DNA from: Piliocolobus tephrosceles
Taxonomy: Eukaryota; Chordata; Mammalia; Primates; Cercopithecidae
DNA: 64,000 nt
Direction: 5' to 3'
Assembly: GCF_002776525.5 (NCBI RefSeq)
Contig: NC_045439.1
Span: 116,705,489-116,769,488 of the forward strand
The notes under the pieces are model-generated. The model was given only the letters and a program-made list of their open reading frames with translations, was not told where the DNA came from and did no database searches. Shown here one piece after another: positions 13,028-26,573 of this stretch; positions within the stretch are counted from its first letter, which is position 1, and every line of letters begins with the position of its first letter. The position numbers and the translations under genes were made by a program.

Positions 13028-13350
13028 AGCTGGGCGCAGTGGCTCATGCCCACTTTTGCCAGCTGGGCGCAGTGGCTCAATCCCAGCAGTTTGGGAGGCT
13101 GAAGCAGGAGGATCACCTGAGGTCAGGAGTTGGAGACCAGCCTTACCAACATGGAGAAACCCCGTCTCTACTAAAAATACAAAATTAGCTGGGTGTGGTG
13201 ATACATGCCTATAATCCCAGCTACTCGGGAGGCTGAGGCAGGAGAATCATTTGAACCTGGGAGGCGGAGGCTGCAGTGAGCCAAGATTGCCCCATTGCAC
13301 TCCAGCCTGGGCAACAAGAGCGAAACTCCATCTCAAAAAAAAAAAAAAAG
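13028..13350 (+). mobile_element. Alu SINE, sense, with duplicated 5' head
   Basis: The Alu body ends in a poly(A) tail near 13350. Its first 19 or so bases, with the flanking acttttgcc, occur twice (13019-13046 and 13052-13079). The second copy joins straight to atcccagcag and lacks tgcctgta. Confidence 0.93.
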
Positions 13351-14964
13351 AAAGAAATATTTTTAAAGGGATGATGGCAGTATTACAGAAAGGGTGGTTC
13401 TTAAACATTTAGGTAAATATTTATAAATATATATTACAGGGTAATGGCCTTATTCCATAGCCAGTTGGTTTTTTTAACAATCTGTTATGTATCAACAAAG
13501 TCCTTGTTTTACATTTTTGATTGAAGGAGGGATAAAAACCCTATAAGTGCTTAGGAAATCATCAGATAATGACCCAGTTTTTCTTTCTTGTTTCACACTT
13601 TAGATTTGCCTCATGTTAGGGAAAGCACATGCAAATGTGTGTATATACACTCCCAGAAACATAGAATTGAATAATGAAAACAGAACTTCAGACAGCTTCT
13701 CCATGCTCCCTTTCCCAAGGTGTTTGTTATTGAGTAAAATTAAATGACTCAAACAGTCTCCTTCCAGCGGTAAATCAATTTCTACAAGATAAGTTACTAT
13801 GCATGTCCCTTGTGTCAAGATTGTAAAGCTCTACTTTTTCATTTAGAAATATGGGTCATATTGAAAATGATTACTTATATTTGGGACTATAAGAAAAGAT
13901 AATGATAAGTCTGGTTGGATTGCTCTCTGATTTTGAAATTTAAAATGGCTTGAATGGTATGAGGGCACTATTTATTAATGCTATTAAAATCTTAATTTCT
14001 GACACTATAAGTTACATATTCTGTGCCAAGGACAAATGTGGCTGGCAGTGTAAATCTTATTATTGCCCCAATATGGGTGTAGTACAGTCTCTGCGCTACA
14101 GAGTGACAGCTAATTTCTTTTGCCTAAACTTGGAATATTTTTAAATTTCTTACATGATCTTGCCTTGAAGGTAATAAATGAAATAACCTCTCAAAAATAA
14201 TTCTAGTTCTTATTGTTTATGGCAGCGTTTACGTTGGATGAAAAGAAAATACTCAGTTTACTAGATTCCCTCTTGCTTTTCTAATGAATTTGCACCATGG
14301 TATAGTAAATGTCAAACTGGCTCTGTTAGCACAGCCTTCAATTAGGTATCTTAAATTAAGGAAAGTAACTGAACAGTGATTTGTTCAGCTTTTCATAGGA
14401 TTTTTCCAAATCTGATAACGTGTTAAATCTGCTAAGAAAGTGTGACATCAGGTTATCTTTTATTCTGAGTGTTAAAACTTTTCAACGATGGAAAAATATC
14501 ATTTTCATTTTAGTCTATGCTTAAAACTGGCCCATTGGCTACAGTTACTAGAGGACACTGGAACAGGGATGTTACCCTGTGGATTTAATTATTCTTTAAT
14601 TCCATTGAAGGTATTTGTTCAATGTATTCATGATTCTGGTTTGGCAAACCTTTGGCTATTTTTATAATCTCCCTAGACTTCTCTGCAAGAGTTGAACCTT
14701 TCCAGAATAATTATGCTTTACAGTTTTTCTTTATGGATTTATAATTGTGAATGTAGCTGTAGGCCTAATATTCCTGTGTAGAACTTCATTTTAAGTTTCT
14801 TTTCACTGTAGCTAGTGAATCTGAAAATAATAGTTTTCACTTTTGGTAATAGTATTTAACCTTTTGGTGCAGATAGGGATTGAAAGGGATAGAAATTTTT
14901 TGTAAATGTGACTTACTGCTTGTCTTATCAGTAATCATTTAAAATTAGAAATTAACCGAGTGTG

Positions 14965-15237
14965 TCGGGAAGGGGAACATCACACATCGGGGCCTATCAT
15001 GGGGTGGGGGGGAGGGATTGCATTGGGAGTTATACCTGATATAAATGACGAATTGATGGGTGCTGACGAGTTGATGGGTGCAGCACACCAACATGGCACA
15101 AGTATACATATGTAACAAACCTGCACGTTATGCACATGTACCCTAGAACTTAAAGTATAATAATACAAAAATAAAATAAAGAAAAATAAATAAACAAATA
15201 AATGGAATTATAATATAGAAAAAAAAAGAAAAAGAAA
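14965..15237 (+). mobile_element. 5'-truncated young L1 with target-site duplication
   Basis: An L1 3' UTR (gggaaggggaacatcacaca; aacaaacctgcacgttatgc; gtaccctagaacttaaagta) with an A-rich tail. The flanks carry a perfect 18-bp duplication, agaaattaaccgagtgtg (14947-14964 and 15238-15255). Internally ga[c/g]gagttgatgggtgc-like units are repeated (about 15046 and 15064). Confidence 0.93.
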
Positions 15238-15255
15238 AGAAATTAACCGAGTGTG

Positions 15256-15425
15256 GTGATAAAACAAGGGCTCTGGAGGCAAATAAATGTAGGTTGACAT
15301 TTTGGCTGCACTGTTTACTAGCATTTGACCCAGAGGTATCTATTTAAACTTTATGAGCTTGGATGCCTCAACTGTAGATAATAAGGCCTATGTTTTAAGG
15401 CACCTAACACAGTTATTGCTATAGA
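15256..15425 (+). repeat. Probable MIR fossil
   Basis: It has gggctctggaggcaaataaa at the start, then weaker MIR-like sequence (ctgcactgtttactagcat; gatgcctcaactgtagataa). The young L1 at 14965 inserted just upstream. Confidence 0.55.
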
Positions 15426-15847
15426 CTAGGAACTTAATAACTGAGATATGTAAATGAGATATATAATTATAACAACGGTTCAAAAGCAATTCGGTTTATC
15501 TTATTCTGATGATTCTAAAATACATTTATTCTGATGGGATATATTTATTCTCAAATATATCACAGGATATAAGAGGTACTGTGAAATTATCCAAAAAATT
15601 GAAAACACAGTCAACTTTAGTTAATTTAATTTTTAAAAATCTATATACTGAACTGATTAAATAATTCCAAAATGATGGACAAGAGTGCACAGAGATATAA
15701 TTATATCCAAAAATCCACTTTTATATTCCTTGTATAGTATATTAGTTCTGTTTTCAGTAATACAAATCTTTTGTTGTATGGCTGAGGAAAAATTTAAAAT
15801 CATGTTTTTTTTTTTTTCTTTAGGCAAACCACAGGAACTGTAAGCCT

Positions 15848-15975
15848 ACCTTCCTTCCCTCCCTCCCTCCCTCCCTCACTCCTTACCTCCCTCCCTCCTT
15901 CCCACCTTCCTTCCTTCCTTCCTTCCTTCCTTTCTCTCTCTCTCTCTCTCTCTCTTTCTTTCTTTCCTTTCTTTC
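15848..15975 (+). repeat. Pyrimidine tract (CCTT)n, (CCCT)n and (CT)n
   Basis: About 125 bp almost purely C and T, interrupted by a few A, immediately before an antisense Alu whose tail it replaces. Confidence 0.96.
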
Positions 15976-16232
15976 GAGTTTCACTCTTGTTGCCCAGGCT
16001 GGAGTGCAGTGGCACGATCTTGGCTCACTGCAACCTCCATCTCCCAGGTTCAAGCAATTCTCCTGCCTCAGCCTACTGAGTATCTGGGATTACAGGCATG
16101 CACCACCACACTCAGCTAATTTTTTTTATTTTTAGTAGAGACGGGGTTTTACCATGTTAGTCAGGCGGGTCTTGAATTCCTGACCCCAAACGATCCTCCT
16201 GCCTTGGCCTCTCAAAGTGCTGGGATTATAGC
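15973..16232 (-). mobile_element. Alu SINE, antisense, 5'-truncated
   Basis: It reads in reverse from gagtttcactcttgttgcccagg to gtgctgggattata and then stops, missing the first 20 or so bases of Alu. The (CCTT)n/(CT)n tract at 15848-15970 takes the place of its poly(A) tail. Confidence 0.92.
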
Positions 16233-16692
16233 ATTTTTTCGATGAAGTACCATGTAGGGCAAACAGGAGGCATTTACTTTTCATTTTCTCTCTTTCTTAA
16301 ATGCTTGCATTTTCTAACCATGTGCGTGTAATACTGTAGAAAATGTCAATGGTATATGTGCACTGTTTATTTGCCTCCAAGTTTATATTTCTGTATTAGA
16401 ACCACTTTTTTTAAAGCAAAAACATGTTTGAAAGACTTAGAAATCATGTTTAAATGTCCTGATCTCCAATTCTTTCTCTTTTTTTAAGATTATACAAGCA
16501 AGGTAACTCAAATAGAAATGGAGAAAGCAAGTAAATTATATTAAATAACAGAAATATAGTATTATTTCTTTCATATTATTAAGCATCAAAGTACTAAATA
16601 CAAGAGTAAACCGAGATCTTAAAATATATAAATATATAAATCAAATAGCCTCTTACATCTTACTTCCTTTATTGTTTTCCAAAATGTAGCAG

Positions 16693-16900
16693 AAATCACC
16701 ATCAGAGTCATTTATTGGTCGAGAGAAGAGGTCAAATTCTCAATCATACATTGGACGACCAATTCAACTTGACAAGATTTTGATGTCTAAAGTTAAAGTG
16801 CCGCATACATTTGTCATCCACTCCTACACCCGGCCCACGGTGTGCCAGTACTGCAAGAAGCTTCTGAAGGGGCTTTTCAGGCAGGGCTTGCAGTGCAAAG
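16693..16900 (+). CDS. PRKD1: PRKD1 internal exon (probably exon 5): linker and first part of C1b finger
   Basis: This 208-nt exon starts after an AG acceptor (tgtagcag) and ends before gtaagg. It encodes 69 codons plus one base, about residues 234-302 of the human numbering. It begins KSPSESFIGREK, then a serine-rich linker, then the second C1 domain from PHTFVIHSYTRPTVCQYC to the third zinc cysteine (GLQC). C1 domains bind diacylglycerol and phorbol ester and bring protein kinase D to Golgi and plasma membranes. The zinc pattern H-X12-C-X2-C-X13-C is intact; the rest is in the next exon. The read RPIQLDKI has Q where I recall H in human. Exon number is inferred by fitting to an 18-exon gene. 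Confidence 0.97.
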
Positions 16901-17011
16901 GTAAGGATGATTTTGTCACCTGTCGAACTTTGATCACCCTCATTCATCTGACATAAGTATTTTCTGGTTACCACTTCTCTTTCTGACAAATTCTCATTTT
17001 GTTTTGTTTGA

Positions 17012-19138
<2,127 letters not shown>

Positions 19139-19343
19139 ATTTGCTTAGCCCTGGGGCAGAGTCTGATGTGGTCATGGAAGAAGGGAGTGATGACAATGAT
19201 AGTGAAAGGAACAGTAGGCTCATGGATGACATGGAAGAAGCAATGGTCCAAGATGCAGAGATGGCAATGGCAGAGTGCCAGAATGACAGTGGTGAGATGC
19301 AAGATCCAGACCCAGACCACGAGGATGCCAACAGAACCATCAG
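19139..19343 (+). CDS. PRKD1: PRKD1 internal exon (probably exon 7): acidic linker between C1b and PH
   Basis: This 205-nt exon follows ttttctag and ends before gtgaga. It encodes about residues 329-397, a low-complexity acidic stretch rich in Glu, Asp and Met (DLLSPGAESDVVMEEGSDD, then MDDMEEAMVQDAEMAMAECQ, ending HEDANRTIS across the junction). In protein kinase D this acidic region lies between the C1 pair and the PH domain and contributes to autoinhibition. Position about 366 reads R (NSRLMDD) where I recall G in human. A truncated L1 ends about 125 bp upstream of the acceptor. Confidence 0.97.
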
Positions 19344-19837
19344 GTGAGAGCAGCACTGCCAGCCTCAGCAAACAGGCGAACCCCAAGCAGTATTTTCTCT
19401 TTAAACCTCTTTGATATTTTAATAGATTATAATAGAAATGTGAAGTACATGTTTAATTTCTTGTGAATGATCTATGTGCTGTAGGTGAGAGCCTTTGAAG
19501 TTAGGAGGTCTGGGTTCCCTGAGAGAAGTGTGGTTTCCATCCTTTCCTAGCATCACCTCATTCATTGACCCATTTTCTTTTGCATGTGAGAGATGCTCCC
19601 GTTTGCCATCCACAAGTTTATTACTAAGTTAATATTAATTCGAAGCTCATTGTGTAGAAACAACAAAGATCAAGATCAAACTCAGCAGACATCATCTATT
19701 TTATTAGCTGGCCCCTGTTACAAATATCATAGTCTGTGTATACTTCACTGTTCTTGATATTATTTCAGAAGTATGTGCAATTTTATATCTGTTATCTAGT
19801 TATGCTTTTGGTTACTGGATGATCCCCACTTTTTATA

Positions 19838-20033
19838 TCAGGAGTCAGCACAATGTGGCCACCAGGACAGATTGGACTGCCCAATTTGTAGTAAAGTTTT
19901 ATTGGAACATAGCCATGCCTATTCATATTGTCTCTGGCTGCTTTTGCACTATATTGATAAAGTTAGGTCTTTTGCAAAATCTAAAATATTTATTACCTGG
20001 CCCTTTACAGAAAATGTTTCCTAGTCTCTGATT
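19838..20033 (+). repeat. hAT-like DNA transposon fossil
   Basis: Contains aaagttttattggaacatag, ctctggctgcttttgcacta and tacctggccctttacagaaa, a known dispersed element with cagggg-type ends. The family name is not assigned. Confidence 0.65.
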
Positions 20034-20586
20034 TATATCATAAAGCCTATTGAAATTTTTGTGTCCATTTTACAAATGCCATGTTTATTGACAAACAGAA
20101 ATTGTTCATGAGAGTAGAGCAATGAAATGATTTTTTTTCCATTTAATGGCATAATGAACATTTTTTAAGTAGTGGGAAATAATTGTCTTATTATAATAAC
20201 CTGTCCTTTGAAGACATACACTTCTTTGAAAGTGTATGCCAAAGAGTTTGCATGGTGAGGGGGCAGTGGGGGGAATAACATATATATTCATATTGTGGGG
20301 ATTGGGGCAAGGAGGGAGGGATGAAGAGAGAAAGAAACAGAGACTAGCAGATTTCAATTATTATGACATTATGCAGAGAAACTAAAAATTCATATTGAAT
20401 AATGTAATCTCTAAATGATTGATAATGTACCTATAATAGGAAATAAATAAGCAAATAAGCTTTCATGTATGAGTCTGAATAGTGTGGCCTCAGTAGACTA
20501 AGAAGTATTCTACCTCAGGTTGACCTGAAAACTGAACACCATACAGTTCAACCCAAAAGATGAGGTGCTTATTACCCAGCCTTGGG

Positions 20587-20884
20587 TTTTTTTTTTTTTT
20601 TTTTAGACATTGTCTTGCTCTGTCGCCCAGGCTGGAGTGCAGTGGCGCAATCTTGGCTCACTGCAACCTCCGCCTCCCAAGTTCAAGCAATTCTCTGCCT
20701 CAGCCTCTGGAGTAGCTGGGATTACAGGCGCCCGCCACCATGCCCGGCTGATGTTTTTGTACTTTTAGTAGAGACGGGGTTTCACCATCTTGGCCAGGCT
20801 GGTCTTGAACTCCTGACCTCGTGATCCACCCGCCTTGGCCTCCCAAAGTGCTGGGATTACAGATGTGAGCCACTGCGCCCAGCC
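20587..20884 (-). mobile_element. Alu SINE, antisense
   Basis: Full-length in reverse: a poly(T) run at 20587-20604, then the right arm, then the left arm ending gccactgcgcccagcc. It lies about 210 bp upstream of the exon at 21096. Confidence 0.94.
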
Positions 20885-21048
20885 GGGATTTTTTAAGGTG
20901 TACAAATAAAGTGCCTATCACTCTTCAGAGTAACCCACTTTCAGAACCATGGTGCCTGACAATATGTTTTACTAAAATTGAGATGTGAATTTTTGTAAAG
21001 TTTCACTTGGATTAGCTGACATAAGGTTTTATGCATGAAAATACATAA

Positions 21049-21255
<207 letters not shown>

Positions 21256-22419
21256 TAGCTTTAATTAGAGGAGTTGCTAATGTCCTGTGAGGGCTGTGAG
21301 ATGCCTTCATTACTCAGAGTAAACCTCAGCACAGGCATGACATAGGATTAGGTAAGGTGCATTACAGTCTCAGGGTGTCAGATGTAGTTCAGCAAGCAAT
21401 GGAGTTAGGAAAAAATGTGGAAAGCAATTTCAAGCAAACAAATTCATTGACTTTGATTACCTGAGATGTCTACCTGCCATTTTATAGTACTTGTGAAAGC
21501 CACAGTATGTGCTTTCAGAATGCTCCACTGCAATTTAGAATTTTATAAGAAACACTGCATTCTAGGCAGAGAATAAAACGGTGATAACTATCTTATACTT
21601 CCTAAGTCCTTAACTAAGTTTTCCCTGAAGAACTGACCCATTCAGGAACATTGGAAGCCTGTATCCTGAGTGTTCATGTCTCCAGATTTTCTTAATAGTT
21701 GATGAATGAGGTTGTGTATGTACATAAGAGAGAACAACTTGATTCACGTTTCAAAGTTAAATTGACAATTGGCTGATTTCTTTTACTGTATTTCTTTTCT
21801 CATCTCTTACCTAAAGGATCACTACAGATAAGCAGACACCTATAACCTAATTGATCTATCTATAATTTCGACCATATCTGTTAGAGAGAGAAGACTTACC
21901 TGATATTATAGGGCTCAATTGAATACCGCCTAGTTCTTTTTAGACATGGTGTAATATATTTAATATATTTGACTGGCCTGAAATTGGTTGTGGAGGAGAA
22001 GAGCAGAATAATAGAGCTTTGGGGTCTTTTATAAGATAAAAATACACACACACCCTAAAATCCTGAAAGATACACCTACAGTGAAGAAGGACCTGATCAC
22101 CAAATCATAGTGGTTAGATTTCTAGTGAGCTGGAGAGAAGGTAGAGTTGGTTGTTTGATGCATTCCCCTGACTTTAAGTTGATGTCATGGAGTCAAACTT
22201 ACTGTCCAGCAAAATATTCTTTACTTCTACTCTAACATTCAGAATTTGCCCATTGTCAAAGGAAGTGAGAATACCTGGTTCCATCAGCATGGCATTTCTT
22301 ATGTCCTAAAATAATAAGCATGCATAATAAACATTGCATCTCCTAGTAAACCTTATTTTATTATAAACTATACACCTGCCTTTAGCCCTTCACGCAGTGA
22401 AATAAGCTTAAAAATGATG

Positions 22420-22610
22420 TTTTCTGTTTACTATGCACTTTCTAAATGCCAGGCTCTTATTGGGTGCTAATACTTCATCTTCTTTATTACTCACAACCCT
22501 GTAACATAAATCCAGATACTTATCAGACATGTGGCTAAATAGTCAGCCTCCAGAGCCTGAAATTGAGTGTGAATCTGCCTTTTCCAAAGCCCATGCACTT
22601 TCCACCCTCG
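22420..22610 (-). repeat. Probable MIR/L2 fossil, antisense
   Basis: Contains aaatgccaggctcttattgg and cctgaaattgagtgtgaatc, weakly MIR-like. It ends about 100 bp before the exon at 22708. Confidence 0.45.
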
Positions 22611-22695
22611 AATCTTATGTCCCCATTGGGGAAATCTATTTGTTTTATCAATTGTGGATATTTTTAAAGTTTTTTAAAAATGATCTTGGATCTAA

Positions 22696-22809
<114 letters not shown>

Positions 22810-23555
22810 TAGTTTCATACCTCTTATTGCTTTTCCTTGGGAATGTAGAGTGTAAGAAATAGGAAATACATCCAACAAACGTGACTATTTTTGTGCTTCC
22901 TCCAGGAGCTATTTTTTTTTTCTTTTCTACAGTCTCCAAATTTCTTGGGATTCAGGTTGGGACCCCTTGATTCATCTGTGAATTTTACATTTCCCCAAGG
23001 AGTGCTTCTGGTACCATGGGATGATGGGAGAGGGAGGGAGGCAAAGATTAATGAATATTTTAGCAAAGATGTGTGATTTAACTAGAAAATTAATGGTCAC
23101 AGCAGATCAGCTCAAGGTAAACTCCTGATATCCGCTGCATCTAGCACACTGCCAGGAGGGAAGAAACATTGTATGATTTCTCCATGCTTGTCAGTATTCA
23201 CAAAGAGCACTTTCCTCTAGAGAAAAAAATGGCAGCAATTTGTATTCTGTCCCTCTACATTAAGTGATACAGATGTGGCATATTATATCACCCAGAAAAA
23301 CACAACTCCAAAACAAAATCTTCATAGAGAAAAGGGTAGATACGTGGTCCTTCAAAATGAATGCAGACTGTGGAATAGTTGATTTGATTCTCCATAGCCA
23401 TTTTACACAGCTGTCACATAAAATGGAAACCTCACTAATTTTAAAATTAAAAGTTTGTTTTAAAAGTTATTATTTTTTAGTCCCTACATACTTCCTGGAA
23501 GACACAGTAGTGATTAATTTTTTTTAATATGAATTACCTTAAAAATGATGACTAT

Positions 23556-23880
23556 TGGCCAGGCGCAGTGGCTCATGCCTGTAATCCCAGCACTTTGGGA
23601 GGCCGAGGCAGGTGGATCACTTGAGGTCAGGAGTTCTAGACCAGCTTAGCCAACATGATGAAACCTCGTCTTTACAGAAATACACAAATGAGCCAGACGT
23701 GATGGGGTGCACCTGTAATCTCAGCTATTCAGGAGGCTGAGGCAGGAGAATCACCTGAATCCAGGAGGCGGAGTTTGCAGTGAGCCAGGATTGCACCACT
23801 GCACTCCAGCCTGAGCAACAGAATAAGACTCCATCTCAAAAATAAATATAAATGAATGAATAAATAAATAAATAAATAAA
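23556..23880 (+). mobile_element. Alu SINE, sense, first of a tandem pair
   Basis: Full-length Alu from ggccaggcgcagtggctcat with an A-rich tail that has become (TAAA)n at about 23840-23880. Confidence 0.94.
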
Positions 23881-23881
23881 T

Positions 23882-24177
23882 GGCTGGGCGCAGTGGCTCA
23901 CCCCTGTAATCCCAGGACTTTGGGAGGCCGAGGCGGGCAGCGTGAGGTCATGAGTTCAAGACCAGCCTGGCCAACATGTTGAAACCCTATCTCTACTAAA
24001 AATCTAAAAATTAGCCAGGTGTAGTGGCAGGCGCCTGAAATTCCAGCTACTTGGGAGGCTGAGGCAGAAGAACTGCTTGAACTCGGGAGGTGGAGGTTGC
24101 AAAGAGCCGAGATCACACCACTGCACTCCAGCTCGGGTGACAGAGCAAGATTCTGTCTCAGAAAAGAAAAAGACCGT
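23882..24177 (+). mobile_element. Alu SINE, sense, second of a tandem pair
   Basis: Starts ggctgggcgcagtggctcac directly after the tail of the previous Alu, as expected for insertion into an A-rich tail. Ends with agaaaagaaaaag. Confidence 0.94.
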
Positions 24178-24649
24178 TTTAAAACCAGTGTCTAGTTGTC
24201 CTCACTTAAACTATTCACTTGGCTATGTTATTACATTAACATGTATTGAGTGCCTTAAAGAATAGGTTAAAATTTAAAAATAGCCGTGTCTACCTAAATG
24301 CATTTCAAAAGTGTTGTGATTCTACCTCACTGTTACAAAAATTATCATTTATTTTCTAAGTCTTAGATTGTGGTGAAGATTCAAAATCATTATTCCTAAC
24401 CATACTTACTCTTGCCACATGAACATAGCATAAAAAGTCACATTTTCTAGAAAAAGGAAATAAGGTTTCCCATAGTAAAGCTATATTTTAAATTTTGCTT
24501 AGCAATATTCTGTGTTTTATAGTTTAAAACTATTTTATATAAATGGTGGTTATTTGTGATGTCATTTTTCACATGTTCTTGGCATGAACTTTCTTTGAAA
24601 GTTTACATACTTTTGATAAACTACCTTTAGCACTTTTTTTCTTTCACAG

Positions 24650-24929
24650 GAAATTCCTTTATCTGAAATTTTATCTCTGGAACCAGCAAAAACTTCCGCT
24701 TTAATTCCTAATGGGGCCAATCCTCATTGTTTTGAAATCACTACGGCAAATGTAGTGTATTATGTGGGAGAAAATGTGCTCAATCCTTCCAGCCCACCAC
24801 CAAATAACAGTGTCCTCACCAGTGGCGTTGGTGCAGATGTGGCCAGGATGTGGGAGATAGCCATCCAGCATGCCCTCATGCCCGTCATTCCCAAGGGCTC
24901 GTCTGTGGGTACAGGAACCAACTTGCACA
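24650..24929 (+). CDS. PRKD1: PRKD1 internal exon (probably exon 10): rest of the PH domain
   Basis: At 280 nt this is the longest exon in the window, between ctttcacag and gtgagt. It encodes about residues 465-557, beginning EIPLSEILSLEPAKTSALIP, continuing through ANPHCFEITTANVVYYVGEN and ending GSSVGTGTNLH. The segment DVARMWEIAIQHALMPVI is the C-terminal PH helix. Compared with human as I remember it there are A for V near 479, L for V in GENVLNP and P for S in SSPPPNN. These are mild changes in strand and loop positions. Confidence 0.97.
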
Positions 24930-25229
24930 GTGAGTCTGCCAGTTTTCTACCCAGCCCGAAGCTCATCATGTACCTATCCATTGCTTAGTAAACATGTGCC
25001 CTGTCCTTCCTGAGAACAGAATGAAGAAAGACTCCTTGGGGATGATTTAGTTTATTGGAGAATGTACAGTCTCTAAATAAAAGCTGCTGCACATCTAAGA
25101 TGTTTAGTTTGTTAAATTATCCTATTTTATCGTAGGTATTTTATATTAAAATTTAACAAATTCAGGTAAACACTATGTATTAGGCAATTACAGACCTCTA
25201 GAGCTATTGGTTGTAAAAGAAGAAGTAAT

Positions 25230-25497
25230 CTGGCCAGGCTCAGTGGCTCACACCTCCAACGCCTGCACTTTGGGAGGCCAAGGCAGGTGGAGGACTTGAG
25301 CCCAGGAGTTCTTGTCCAGCCTGGGCAACATAAGGAAACCCTGTCTCTACAAAAAAATACAAAAATTAACCAGACATGGTGGCAGGCGCCTGCGGTCCCA
25401 GCTACTCTGGAGCCTGAGGCAGGAGAACTGCTTGAGCTCAGGAAGCACAGGTTGCAGCGAGCCAAGATCAAGCCATTGCATTCCTGCCTGGGCAAAA
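25230..25497 (+). mobile_element. Alu SINE, sense, old
   Basis: AluJ-like (cacctccaacgcctgcactttggg; ggacttgagcccaggagttc). Its 3' end runs into a GGA/GAA purine tract instead of a poly(A) tail. Confidence 0.9.
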
Positions 25498-25680
25498 AGG
25501 AGGAGGGGGGAGGGGGAGGAGGAGGAGAAATGTAGCCAGCTTCAGCTTGACATGGAATGTGAGAGAAGAAGAAGAAGATAGGAGAAGGAGATGGAGAGGA
25601 AGAGGAAGAAGAGGAAGAAGAAGAAAAGAAGAAGAAGAAGGAGGAGGAGGAGGAGAAGAAGAAAGAAGAGGAGGAGGAAA
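25498..25680 (+). repeat. Purine tract (GGA)n/(GAA)n
   Basis: G/A-only runs of 30-110 bp interrupted once by a gtagccagcttcagcttgac segment that recurs downstream at about 25683. It follows the 3' end of an old Alu. Confidence 0.95.
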
Positions 25681-26104
25681 TCTAGTCAACTTCAGCTTGA
25701 CATGGAGTACAAGTCTTGTTATTTGCAAATCTGAATTAATAAGTTTCCCTAAAGATACCTCACCTAGTATTCTGTGCGGGATATGGTAATTTGATGTGCA
25801 GAGTACATGGTAATTGGTAATTCTTGATCATTTTATCCCAGGAAGAAGATTCTGTTCATTAGTTGAATGAGATACATTTGCTAAAATGCAACCTAGATCC
25901 AGTATTGAGAATAAATTTTAAAGAAGAAATATTAGAGGACTATTTGAATAAAAAAGTCATTTATTTTTAAATTTCATAATAGTTACTCATAATGAAACCT
26001 ATGAAGTAACCTCTGGTTTTTTACATTATAGTGTTATCTGTTGATCTGTCATAATTTTTAGTTTATCTCTACAATCAAAATACATATTAATAGAATATAT
26101 ATAC

Positions 26105-26300
26105 CTATTTCGGTGCTAAGCACTTTACATGAGATCTCTATTTTAATGCCTAATCCAATTCCAACAGGTAGACTTTAATGATTGGCCTGTTTTACAACTG
26201 AGGAAATCAGTGTCTCTCGAGTGAGATTAAGTTGTCCGAGCTTGTACCAAAGCTGTGAAGTAGCAAAACCAGTATGAGTCCAAGTCCTTCTGACGCCAAA
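26105..26300 (-). repeat. MIR fossil, antisense
   Basis: Contains tgctaagcactttacatgag, ttttacaactgaggaaatca and agtccaagtccttctgac, the reverse MIR order. Confidence 0.65.
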
Positions 26301-26520
26301 CCCTAAATTGACAGAATGTTATTTTTCAAAACTAAGTATAGTGAATATGTAATTTTGAAAAGAAAGAAATATTCGAATGACATTTTCTTAGAAAAACCTA
26401 ATTGCTGTGATTTATTCAAAATCACTTTTGCAGGATGATTTGTAAGCATGTATTTACTTGTGTTGCTATCACATCTCTTACTGACTTTTTGTGTGCATAT
26501 TGTTTTACATGCATTTCCAG

Positions 26521-26573
26521 GAGATATCTCTGTGAGTATTTCAGTAACAAATTGCCAGATTCAAGAAAATGTG
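26521..26573 (+). CDS. PRKD1: PRKD1 small exon (probably exon 11): PH-kinase linker
   Basis: This 53-nt exon is preceded by catttccag and followed by gtaagt. With the split arginine codon it reads RDISVSISVTNCQIQENV, about residues 558-575, the linker leading into the kinase domain. T in SVTNC is S in human as I recall. It goes from phase 1 to phase 0 and is the smallest exon seen here. Confidence 0.95.

Larger units (their letters stand above)
1..16692 (+). other. PRKD1: PRKD1 intron (3' part, probably intron 4)
   Basis: I find no conserved coding exon here. The preceding PRKD1 exon (first C1 domain and following linker) must lie upstream of the window. The intron holds Alus near 1549, 3963, 6221 and 13028, an ERV1 provirus at 4982-7435, L1 remnants, MIR/L2 fossils, and microsatellites. 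The remainder, such as 1-1540, 2500-3950, 7440-8580 and 11000-13000, is AT-rich unique sequence with no feature I can name. Open frames of 60-110 codons in it have no recognisable domains and are likely chance. Confidence 0.85.

Noticed and set aside
15800..16015. Charged repeat frames (also 25468-25728, 25547-25789, 34484-34721)
   Set aside because: Low-complexity translation of purine or pyrimidine tracts.
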